Positions 1 through 5,529 are shown, counted from the first letter of the stretch. The stretch: DNA of 7,416 nucleotides from Gemmatimonadota bacterium (GCA_016209995.1 JACQVC010000269.1:1-7416); one strand, 5' to 3'. Notes: a model not told the origin generated them from the sequence alone. Numbers and translations are program-made.

Positions 1-413
1 CGGCGAGCCCGATCCTCCATTTCGCGACGCAGCCTCTCGGCCGCCTGCCGGCTCTCCGCAAGAATCTGCTGGGCATGCTCCCGCGCCTCGGCCAGCTGCT
101 TGCGGTGTTCCTCCAGGAGCTGCGCGGCCTGGTCACGCAACCGTGCGGCATCGGCGATGGCCTTCTCGATCCGTTCCTCGCGGGCCGCGAGCGCGGCGAG
201 GATCGGCCTCCACGCGAAGCGCCGCAGCACCCAAAGCAGCGTCAAAAAGACGACGATCGTCCAGATGCCGAGGCCGATATCGATGTTGAACAGGGGGTTC
301 CCGCCCCCCTCCGCAGCTTCCTCCTGCGCCCGGACGGCGGTCGCGAACGCGGGCACGAGGGCCGCGGCGGCGAGGAGCACGACAGCGCGGCGTCCGAAGA
401 CGATGGAAGCCAT
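1..413 (-). CDS. atpF: ATP synthase F0 subunit b, partial (C-terminus beyond window)
   Basis: This gene encodes the peripheral-stalk b subunit that holds the F1 head static against the rotor. 137 codons are visible, open to the window edge; the rest lies left of position 1. Residues 8-29 look like a signal peptide: two Arg, then a run of Leu/Ala/Val, ending AVRA before QEE, with likely cleavage after Ala29. Residues 47-64 form the single membrane helix (GIWTIVVFLTLLWVL), followed by the conserved FAWRPIL segment and, from about residue 78, a long charged Ala/Glu/Arg/Gln helix typical of the dimerising b stalk. The ATG at 413-411 overlaps the atpE stop as TGATG, so the two are translationally coupled. 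A cleaved signal would leave the mature N-terminus outside, which is the normal topology of b. Family assignment is firm; signal cleavage is inferred. atpH and atpA probably follow beyond the edge. Confidence 0.93.
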   Translation of the reverse strand, partial: MASIVFGRRAVVLLAAAALVPAFATAVRAQEEAAEGGGNPLFNIDIGLGIWTIVVFLTLLWVLRRFAWRPILAALAAREERIEKAIADAARLRDQAAQLLEEHRKQLAEAREHAQQILAESRQAAERLRREMEDRAR

Positions 414-691
414 CACATGTACAGGATCGTGATGACCAGGCCGAAGAGCGCCACCCCCTCGATGAGCGCCGCGAAGATGATGGACGCGGCCTGGATGGTC
501 CCTGCCGCCTCCGGCTGGCGAGCGATCCCCTCCGCGGCCGAGCCGCCGATGCGCCCGATGCCCAACCCCACACCAATCACGACGAGGCCTATGCTCAGAC
601 CGGAACCGACCATACTCCCGTAGTTCTTGGCGGCCACGGGATCGATGGCGCCGCCTACCTCCTGAACCGCCGAAACCAGTGCATGCAGCAT
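413..691 (-). CDS. atpE: ATP synthase F0 subunit c (rotor ring)
   Basis: This is the proteolipid whose oligomeric ring turns as ions pass through F0. It has 92 residues, slightly longer than the common 70-90, because of an amphipathic N-terminal extension (residues 1-25). Helix 1 (about 27-53) carries the Gly-x-Gly-x-Gly-x-Gly packing motif at 40-46. The polar loop has the conserved Arg58-Gln59-Pro60, and helix 2 (about 66-91) carries the ion-binding carboxylate Glu78. Aligned to sodium-type c subunits, the helix-1 Gln position is Ile45 and the Ser after the carboxylate is Gly79, so the known Na+ ligands are absent and proton coupling is inferred. The ATG has a GGAG ribosome-binding site 5 nt upstream. 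It lies 39 nt after atpB and overlaps atpF by 1 nt. Confidence 0.97.
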   Translation of the reverse strand: MLHALVSAVQEVGGAIDPVAAKNYGSMVGSGLSIGLVVIGVGLGIGRIGGSAAEGIARQPEAAGTIQAASIIFAALIEGVALFGLVITILYM

Positions 692-730
692 TGTCGCTCC
701 GTTGTACCTGAAGTTGATGTTACCTGCGCA

Positions 731-1597
731 CTAGTGCGCGTGGCGGATGAGGCCGATAAACACCGCCGTCAGCATAGCGAAAATATAGGCCTGCAGAAAC
801 GCGATGAAGATCTCCAGCAGCATGATCGCCGTAGACATGAGCACCGAGCTGCCGACAACGAGCCAGCGTGCGATCGTCAAGTGTCCGTAGAGCGCGATGA
901 GTCCGAGCAGGGACAGAATCACGAAATGCCCCGCCGTCATGTTGGCGAAAAGTCGAATCGCGAGCGCGAACGGCTTCGCCAGTTTGCCCAGGAACTCGAT
1001 AGGCGCCATGATGAGCATCATCAAGAACCTTCCCACCGGGTGCATCCCCTTGGGCGCGACAAAAATCGTGCCCAGGTAGCCCTTGGGCCCGAGGGCCGCG
1101 AAGCCGGAGATCTCGATCACGATGAGCGAGAGGAGGGCCAGCGCGGCCGTTACCGAGATGTTGCCCGTGGCGGTCGCCCCGAAGGGTACGAGACCCACGA
1201 GGTTCATGAGCAGAATGAAGAAGAACAGCGTCAAGATGTACGGTACGTACTTCTCACCTCCGTGCCCGATATTCGCGACCGTGACCTCATCGCGGAAATA
1301 GATCACGAACGCCTCGATGGCGTTGGCGAGCCCTCGCGGCGCGCGCGCCGTGTAGTGGCGCGCCATGAGGCGAGCCACCGTGACAAGGATCACCAAGCAG
1401 AGCACGGCGGCGAGAAGCATGAAAACCACGTGCTTCGTGGGCGAGACGTCGATGACGAGGGGCCCCAGCTGTACGGGCGGCCACTGGGGCAGGTGGATCG
1501 CGTAACTGAAGAACTCGAGCTCGTGCGAGTTCGAGGTATGAGTGAGCAGCACGCTCCCCAGGTCGAGACTGGGTCCCTCGGTGGCCTGCGTGATCAT
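731..1597 (-). CDS. atpB: ATP synthase F0 subunit a (proton channel)
   Basis: Subunit a provides the two half-channels that carry protons to and from the c ring. From the chosen start it has 288 residues and five to six hydrophobic segments. The essential arginine is Arg215 within AIRLFANMTAGH, matching E. coli Arg210. The last helix has the conserved LLEIFIAFLQAYIF block with Gln269. The positions equivalent to E. coli Glu219 and His245 are His224 and Glu262, the swapped arrangement also found in mitochondria. The frame stays open upstream to a GTG at 1666, but those 23 residues are not family-like and lack a ribosome-binding site. The ATG at 1597 has GAGGG 10 nt upstream. The gene follows a 147-nt spacer after the AtpI-type gene and precedes atpE. 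Confidence 0.96.
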   Translation of the reverse strand: MITQATEGPSLDLGSVLLTHTSNSHELEFFSYAIHLPQWPPVQLGPLVIDVSPTKHVVFMLLAAVLCLVILVTVARLMARHYTARAPRGLANAIEAFVIYFRDEVTVANIGHGGEKYVPYILTLFFFILLMNLVGLVPFGATATGNISVTAALALLSLIVIEISGFAALGPKGYLGTIFVAPKGMHPVGRFLMMLIMAPIEFLGKLAKPFALAIRLFANMTAGHFVILSLLGLIALYGHLTIARWLVVGSSVLMSTAIMLLEIFIAFLQAYIFAMLTAVFIGLIRHAH

Positions 1598-1744
1598 CCG
1601 GACCGTACCCTCACTATCACCGCAATCTGCCCCGGCAACGTTAGCTGATCTGGTCCGCCACTCCACGAAACGGCGGCATGCGGATCACCGGATTCGTAAA
1701 TTCGACAAACCTAGCGGCCGGTGCCCGTACCGGCCTCACGGGCG
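1598..1744 (-). other. Untranslated spacer between the AtpI-type gene and atpB, with two short hairpins
   Basis: These 147 nt contain no convincing gene. They stand out because the neighbouring atp genes overlap or nearly touch. Two potential hairpins occur: GCCCGT 1723-1728 pairing with ACGGGC 1738-1743, just after the AtpI-type stop, and CCGCC 1655-1659 pairing with GGCGG 1672-1676. Neither is followed by a T tract in the minus-strand transcript, so they are not clear terminators. They could be mRNA processing or stability elements; this is inference. Confidence 0.35.
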
Positions 1745-2104
1745 TTAGGCTTGCATTCGACGCAAGAACGGTGGCTCCAGCAGCAAGAGCCCGAACAGGA
1801 AGCCGGCGAGCGACAGAAGCGTCGGCGCGACAGGAGCAACGGGCCAGCGAGTGACCACGACCGCGGCGATCACGACCACGCCAAACCGGAGGGCTGTCCC
1901 CGCGGCCAGCACGGTCATGAACGCGTAACCCGAGGTGCGGTAGCGCGCGAGCAGCCAGAACGCCACGGTCTGGGTAACGAGAGCCACCGTCGCCGCCGCG
2001 ACGACGCCGCCGCGCGCCGGGCCGTCGAGCCAGGGCCAGAGCAACCCCGTCGCGACTACGAGCGCCACGGCCGCGGTTCCCAAGTAGGGGACGAGCGCCG
2101 TCAA
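1745..2104 (-). CDS. AtpI-like four-helix membrane protein
   Basis: A 119-residue, very hydrophobic protein with four predicted membrane helices (about 8-25, 33-53, 62-84 and 92-109) and a short basic C-terminus. Its position directly before atpB is that of AtpI/UncI, which helps assemble the c ring in some bacteria. An Arg inside the third helix (Ala-Leu-Arg73-Phe) recalls the basic residue in AtpI-family proteins. The start is inferred: the reading frame continues far upstream, but that part is a shadow of the preceding gene. The only sensible initiator is TTG at 2104-2102, which overlaps the upstream stop in a 4-nt TTGA and has AAAGGG about 8 nt before it. The family call rests on topology and context more than on strong motifs. 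Confidence 0.75.
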   Translation of the reverse strand: MTALVPYLGTAAVALVVATGLLWPWLDGPARGGVVAAATVALVTQTVAFWLLARYRTSGYAFMTVLAAGTALRFGVVVIAAVVVTRWPVAPVAPTLLSLAGFLFGLLLLEPPFLRRMQA

Positions 2105-2373
2105 CCCTCGTTCCCTTTCTCCCCCGACCCTTCCTTCCCCGCCCCGGGCTCTACGACCAGGTGATAGTACAGGCTGTAGAATCCGGCTGCACCTCCGACG
2201 AACGCGCCGAGGATCATCAGCCACGGGTCGGTTCCCAATTTCCCGTCCAACCAGCGACCCAGAAAAAGAAAGAGGGCCGTGGAAAGGGCCCAGGTCAACC
2301 CGTACCCCATGTAGCGCCCGGCCGCGGCGATGAGCGTCTGGTATCTCACCTGCTGCGAACGGTCGCCCGACAT
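2101..2373 (-). CDS. AtpZ/AtpI-type F0F1-ATPase accessory protein
   Basis: A 90-residue protein of the small F0F1-ATPase gene-1 type (AtpZ-like). Two membrane helices (about 22-40 and 51-70) flank the segment GRWLDGKLGTDPWLMILGAF, whose Gly-x-x-Leu-Asp and Asp-Pro-Trp pattern is characteristic of this family. The hydrophilic tail (residues 76-90) is rich in Gly, Glu and Lys. Such proteins head atp operons and are linked to ATP synthase assembly or Mg2+/Ca2+ handling; the exact role is not settled. The ATG at 2373 is preferred over a longer frame from 2412 because an AGGGGAGG ribosome-binding site lies just upstream. It is the first gene of the operon, about 42 nt after the inferred transcription start. 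Confidence 0.88.
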   Translation of the reverse strand: MSGDRSQQVRYQTLIAAAGRYMGYGLTWALSTALFLFLGRWLDGKLGTDPWLMILGAFVGGAAGFYSLYYHLVVEPGAGKEGSGEKGNEG

Positions 2374-2421
2374 CGTCCTCCCCTGCGCGTGCAATGCTTC
2401 TGAACCCCGCACGCGGCGCGA

Positions 2422-2450
2422 AAGATAGAGGCTCGGCCATACGGTTGCAA
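2422..2450 (-). promoter_or_regulatory. Putative atp operon promoter
   Basis: Reading the minus strand, TTGCAA (2450-2445) is followed by a 17-nt spacer and TATCTT (2427-2422). Each hexamer matches 4 of 6 positions of the sigma-70 consensus and the spacing is ideal. The implied start near 2415 gives a leader of about 42 nt before the AtpZ-type ATG. Nothing confirms activity. Confidence 0.5.
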
Positions 2451-2497
2451 GCGCACACGCGCAGGCGAGTTGAGCGCGTATCCAGCAGGCTGGGGCG

Positions 2498-2527
2498 TTG
2501 ACGGCCTGGAAAGCGGGCGCCTATCTT
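2498..2527 (+). promoter_or_regulatory. Putative promoter of the structured leader / moxR-type gene
   Basis: TTGACG (2498-2503), an 18-nt spacer, then TATCTT (2522-2527). The -35 matches 5 of 6 consensus positions, and the -10 is identical to that of the divergent atp promoter. A start at about 2534-2536 would begin the structured segment and leave roughly 210 nt before the MoxR-type gene. Confidence 0.5.
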
Positions 2528-2534
2528 CGGATCG

Positions 2535-2705
2535 ACGCTGGGGAACAGGCCCTCCCCGGGGTCGGAGCCCTCACCCACGCAAACGTGCGTTTGCGCGGGG
2601 ACCCCGAGTCAGTCGTCCCTGGCTCGGAAGGGGTCGGAGAACATCGCCCTCGGGGCGAGGGGTGTAGTCGCGTCCTCCCGCCACGAGGGCGCATGTGCCT
2701 TTTCC
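2535..2705 (+). ncRNA. Candidate structured RNA or long regulatory leader (unclassified)
   Basis: About 170 nt between a promoter-like sequence and a terminator-like hairpin can fold into four consecutive helices. (1) CTGGGGA 2538-2544 with TCCCCGG 2553-2559 (one G-T pair). (2) CGCAAAC 2578-2584 with GTTTGCG 2589-2595, closed by GTGC and extended by CCC/GGG. (3) GACCCC 2600-2605 with GGGGTC 2630-2635, enclosing a 7-bp stem GAGTCAG 2606-2612 / CTGGCTC 2619-2625. (4) a 12-bp stem from 2641-2652 to 2684-2696 with one bulged base. The T-G pair in helix 3 (2609-2622) works only in a plus-strand RNA, which supports this orientation. I compared it by eye with 6S, SRP, tmRNA, RNase P, TPP, cobalamin and c-di-GMP RNAs and found no match. 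It could be a free RNA or the 5' leader of the MoxR-type gene. High GC makes chance helices easier, so confidence is limited. Confidence 0.4.
2641..2703 (+). terminator. Possible intrinsic terminator or attenuator before the moxR-type gene
   Basis: ACATCGCCCTCG (2641-2652) pairs with CGAGGGCGcATGT (2684-2696), 12 base pairs with one bulged C. An inner stem is GGC-GAGG (2654-2660) with CCTC-cc-GCC (2674-2682). The helix is followed by GCC and four T (2700-2703). The T run is short and displaced by 3 nt, so termination may be partial. Its place 43 nt before the next start codon suits an attenuator. Confidence 0.35.
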
Positions 2706-2746
2706 GTCGGTGCGCGCGGGGTCACCCGGGGAGCGTACGGCGAAAC

Positions 2747-3793
2747 ATGAAGGAACCCGGAATCACTGATCGCATGGCGACAAAACGAGAACCCGTCGTC
2801 GCAGACCGCGACGTACTGCTGCTGGGCCGGCTAGCCGAAGCGATCGCCGATCTGCGCAGCGAGCTGGGGAAGCGCATCGTGGGCCAGCGGGAGGTCGAGG
2901 ATGGTCTGCTCACCACGCTCCTGGCCAACGGCCACGCCCTACTGGTGGGGGTCCCCGGACTCGCCAAAACCATGCTGATCTCGAGCGTGGCGGAAGCGCT
3001 GGAGCTCCGTTTCAGTCGCATCCAGTTCACGCCCGACCTCATGCCGACGGACATTACCGGCACCGAGGTGATCGAGGAAGATCGCTCGACGGGACGCCGG
3101 ATCTTCCGCTTCGTTCCCGGTCCGATCTTCGCGAACATCGTCCTGGCGGACGAGATCAACCGAACGCCTCCGAAGACGCAGGCGGCGCTGTTGCAGGCGA
3201 TGCAAGAGCGGGCGGTCACGGCGGCGGGGCAGACGTACCGGCTCGAGCCACCGTTCTTCGTGCTGGCGACGCAGAATCCGATCGAGCAGGAGGGCACCTA
3301 TCCCTTGCCGGAGGCGCAGCTCGACCGCTTCATGCTGGAAGTGCGCATCGGCTATCCCAGCCGAACGGAGGAAGAGGAGATCGCGCTACGCACCACCGGC
3401 AGCGAGGACGCCCAATTACGACCGGTGTTGAGCGCCGGCGAGCTGATCGATCTTCAGCATCTGGTGCGTCGCGTCCCCGCCCCGCCCTCGCTCATTGCGT
3501 TCGCGGTGAAGCTGGCCCGCGCGACCCGTCCCGATGATCCGGAGGCCTCAGCCGTCAGTCGCCGTTACGTGCGTTGGGGGGCCGGCCCGCGTGCTTCGCA
3601 ATTTCTGATTCTGGGGGCCAAGGCCAGGGCCGCGATGGCCGGCAGCGCGCTTCCGACCTTCGAGGAAGTACGCGCAGTGGCACCCCTGGTGTTACGCCAC
3701 CGCCTGGTTTTGAATTTCGAGGCCGAAGCGGACGGCCGCTCCGCAGACGACGTCATCGAGGAGCTCCTCGGTGAGAGCCATGCATGGAAGTAG
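2747..3793 (+). CDS. moxR: MoxR-family AAA+ ATPase
   Basis: A cytoplasmic AAA+ ATPase of the MoxR group, 348 residues from the chosen start (the family is usually 300-350). Motifs in order: Walker A GVPGLAKT (68-75, Lys74), Walker B IVLADEIN (131-138, Asp135-Glu136), sensor 1 TQNP (175-178), the family signature EGTYPLPEAQLDRF (182-195), and sensor 2 in PRAS (281-284, Arg282). The C-terminal helical lid is complete. MoxR proteins act as chaperone-like ATPases that help mature or activate partner complexes, often with DUF58 and VWA-domain proteins encoded next door. No such partner follows here; a CNNM-type gene starts 52 nt downstream. The frame is open back to 2498, but that part covers the structured leader and is not protein-like. 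ATG 2747 is preferred, though its GGGGAG lies 13 nt away; ATG 2774 is an alternative. Confidence 0.92.
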   Translation: MKEPGITDRMATKREPVVADRDVLLLGRLAEAIADLRSELGKRIVGQREVEDGLLTTLLANGHALLVGVPGLAKTMLISSVAEALELRFSRIQFTPDLMPTDITGTEVIEEDRSTGRRIFRFVPGPIFANIVLADEINRTPPKTQAALLQAMQERAVTAAGQTYRLEPPFFVLATQNPIEQEGTYPLPEAQLDRFMLEVRIGYPSRTEEEEIALRTTGSEDAQLRPVLSAGELIDLQHLVRRVPAPPSLIAFAVKLARATRPDDPEASAVSRRYVRWGAGPRASQFLILGAKARAAMAGSALPTFEEVRAVAPLVLRHRLVLNFEAEADGRSADDVIEELLGESHAWK

Positions 3794-3845
3794 ATCGAAG
3801 TAGCGGCACCGAGGATCGCCCGCCGAATCGTAGCCGGAGCTCCGC

Positions 3846-5108
3846 GTGAGCGTCGTGGGCGTAGCCGCGGTCCTCGCTCTCCTCTTCCTCTCTGCCGCCC
3901 TGTCCGCCGCCGAGGCCGCCATCTTCTCGGTGGGCGAATCGCGTATCCGCACGCTGGTGGATGAAGGGTTCCGGGGAGCGAACGCACTGGCGCTCCTGCG
4001 GGGCGATCCCCAGCCGCTCGCCGTCATTTTCCTGGTTCTGAACACCACCGCCAATGCACTGACCGTGGGGCTCGTGGTCGGGCTCACGCGCAGCGGTGCC
4101 TCGCTCGGCCAGGTGGCCGTTACCGCGGTGGCGGCCGGGTTGGTCGTGCTGGCCGTGGGTGAGCTGGTGCCGAAGGCACTGGGGGTTCGGCACAGGATTC
4201 GCTTCGCGCTCGTGGCGGCGCCCCCGTTCGCGCTGCTCGCACGCTTCGTGCGGGCTCCGCTCGTGCCCGTGGCCCACCGCGCCATCTTGCCTGCCGAGGC
4301 TGACGCGACCGCCGAGGCGCGCAGCGAGGAGGACGAGCACGAAGTCCGCGAGCTGGCGGCTCTCGGTCATAAAGAGGGCGTCGTCGACGAGCAGGAGCGT
4401 TTGATCGCCGAGCGCGCGTTCCGACTGGATGAGCTGCGCAGCTGGGACGTCATGACGCCACGAGTGGACGTCTTCGCCTGGCCGGACAGCCGCACGCTCG
4501 AGGAGATCGTGGGCGAGCTGAAGAGCGTCCCCTTCTCACGGGTTCCGGTCTATGGTGAGACGATCGACGACATCACGGGCATCCTCTACGTGCGTGATGC
4601 CTACGAAGCCTACGCGGTTGGACGTAAGGATGCCCGTCTGTCGGAGCTGTGCCGGGAGCCGCTTTTCGTACCCGGATCACTGCCGGCGCTGCACCTGCTG
4701 CGCTCCTTTCAGACGCGGCGAATTCACATGGGGATCGTGACCGATGAGTTCGGCGGCACGGATGGGGTGGTGACTCTCGAGGACGTGCTGGAGGAGCTGG
4801 TAGGCGACATTGCGGACGAAACGGACGTCGCGGAGGAGCCCATCGCCCGAGTCTCACGCAACGAGATCATCGCGGACGGCAGCGTCGAGCTGCGCGAGAT
4901 CAATCACGCGCTCAACGTGTCCCTGCCGCATTTCGAGCACCGCTCGCTCAACGGGTACATCCTCGAGGAGCTGGGCCGCGTGCCCGATCGGGCGGAGGCC
5001 TTCGAGCGAGCCGGCCTGCAGATCGAGATTCTGGATGCCTCCGAGACACAGGTGATCCGAGCGCGCCTGAGGAAACTGCCCGCCGTGGGCGATGGCGAGG
5101 CGGCTTAG
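3846..5108 (+). CDS. CNNM/CorC-type transporter (DUF21 + CBS pair + CorC_HlyC domain)
   Basis: A 420-residue inner-membrane protein of the CNNM/CorC (hemolysin C-like) family, implicated in Mg2+ and other divalent cation transport. Residues 1-145 form the DUF21 membrane domain: a first helix with Ser-Ala-Ala-Leu-Ser-Ala-Ala-Glu (16-23), then NTTANAL (66-72) and GELVPK (105-110), all in membrane segments where the family keeps polar residues. Residues about 160-200 are the acidic linker (GVVDEQERLIAERAF) leading into the CBS pair: first from DVMTPRVDVFAW (201-212), second around GIVTDEFGGTDGVVTLEDVLEELVGDI (296-322). A C-terminal CorC_HlyC domain covers about 330-410. The start is GTG 3846 with GGAG 6 nt upstream. 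It may be cotranscribed with the MoxR-type gene (52-nt gap, same strand). Confidence 0.92.
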   Translation: MSVVGVAAVLALLFLSAALSAAEAAIFSVGESRIRTLVDEGFRGANALALLRGDPQPLAVIFLVLNTTANALTVGLVVGLTRSGASLGQVAVTAVAAGLVVLAVGELVPKALGVRHRIRFALVAAPPFALLARFVRAPLVPVAHRAILPAEADATAEARSEEDEHEVRELAALGHKEGVVDEQERLIAERAFRLDELRSWDVMTPRVDVFAWPDSRTLEEIVGELKSVPFSRVPVYGETIDDITGILYVRDAYEAYAVGRKDARLSELCREPLFVPGSLPALHLLRSFQTRRIHMGIVTDEFGGTDGVVTLEDVLEELVGDIADETDVAEEPIARVSRNEIIADGSVELREINHALNVSLPHFEHRSLNGYILEELGRVPDRAEAFERAGLQIEILDASETQVIRARLRKLPAVGDGEAA

Positions 5109-5120
5109 CCTCCTACCCCC

Positions 5121-5160
5121 CGCAACGTCTCGTTGCGTGCGGACGCCGACGGTGACGGCG
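5121..5160 (+). other. Two consecutive hairpins after the CNNM-type gene
   Basis: CGCAACG (5121-5127) and CGTTGCG (5131-5137) form a perfect 7-bp stem with a TCT loop, 12 nt after the stop codon. CGCCG (5144-5148) and CGGCG (5156-5160) form a second stem with a 7-nt loop. No T tract follows, so a classical terminator is not supported. They may end or stabilise the 3' end of the upstream message, or act as a DNA palindrome. Confidence 0.4.
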
Positions 5161-5265
5161 ATCTGAGTGACCGTGTCGCGAGATCAGCCACCCGCTGTGC
5201 CAACAGGATCCGGACCCTCCGACGGTGAGAGAGTGCGTGCGCGCGGATCGGGCTCGAGCGAGGAC

Positions 5266-5412
5266 ATGACGGGGAATGACGACGCGGTTCGGGAGACGCA
5301 GGTGACCTCTTCGACGCCGCGCTGCGACCGCTGCGGTGGCATGATGTACGAGCTGCACTGCCGCATCCTATGCTCGCGCTGCGGCTATCAGCGGGATTGC
5401 TCCGACCCGTAG
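5266..5412 (+). CDS. Small zinc-ribbon protein
   Basis: A very short protein whose recognisable part is the C-terminus: CDRCGG at the first knuckle, MMYELHCRIL between, CSRCGYQRDCSDP at the end. The two CxxC pairs are spaced as in a rubredoxin-like zinc ribbon, with additional Cys in HC and DC. I recall similar tiny proteins ending in a Cys-Ser-Asp-Pro in other bacteria but know no function. The start is uncertain. ATG 5266 gives 48 residues but has GAGG only 2 nt upstream. GTG 5302 gives 36 residues with a well-placed GGGAG 6 nt upstream, and GTG 5167 would give 81 with a low-complexity N-terminus. The zinc-binding part is the same in all cases. It lies 58 nt or more after the CNNM-type gene and converges on the prepilin peptidase gene. 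Confidence 0.7.
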   Translation: MTGNDDAVRETQVTSSTPRCDRCGGMMYELHCRILCSRCGYQRDCSDP

Positions 5413-5435
5413 GACTCCGCCGCCCATCCCTGCCC

Positions 5436-5529
5436 CTCAGAGGATCAGAGGTTCAGTGTCCCCCCTCCGTATCACCTGCGCGGAGAAGGAGACTGGCCTG
5501 ATCCTCTGACCCTCTGAACCTCTGAACCG
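5436..5529. repeat. Inverted array of 8-bp units (TGANCCTC) between convergent genes
   Basis: The right arm (5499-5530) has four head-to-tail units: TGATCCTC, TGACCCTC, TGAACCTC and TGAACCGC. The left arm (5455-5440 on the minus strand) has two, TGAACCTC and TGATCCTC, plus the start of a third. The arms face each other across 41 nt that contain a small CTCCG/CGGAG stem (5465-5469, 5481-5485). Left 5436-5456 and right 5498-5518 are complementary at 18 of 21 positions. The array ends exactly at the prepilin peptidase stop codon. It may be a bidirectional termination structure or a copy of a dispersed intergenic repeat. Confidence 0.7.

Noticed and set aside
683..1648. Long plus-strand open frame opposite atpB
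   Set aside because: Its product is almost entirely charged and low-complexity (Arg, Asp, Glu, His), as expected from the antisense of a membrane protein gene in GC-rich DNA; atpB on the other strand has clear family motifs.
2503..2551. Helix GGCCTG/CAGGCC with an inner AGCG/CGCT stem and an ATC-TTCG-GAT tip
   Set aside because: Attractive as an RNA fold, but it contains the proposed -10 element and so would lie partly upstream of the transcription start; kept only as an alternative if transcription begins earlier.
2105..2578. N-terminal extension of the AtpI-like frame up to 2578
   Set aside because: It overlaps the AtpZ-type gene in another frame and the intergenic region, is Arg/Gly-rich, and has no membrane-protein character; only the part after TTG 2104 is plausible.
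2535..2705. 6S RNA, SRP RNA, tmRNA or cobalamin riboswitch
   Set aside because: No long rod with a central bubble, no GGTCCGGAAGGAAGCAGC-like loop, no tmRNA ends, and no GCCACTG box could be found on either strand.
2498..2746. N-terminal extension of the MoxR-type protein (start at 2498)
   Set aside because: The extra 83 residues have no family similarity and correspond to the promoter and structured RNA segment.
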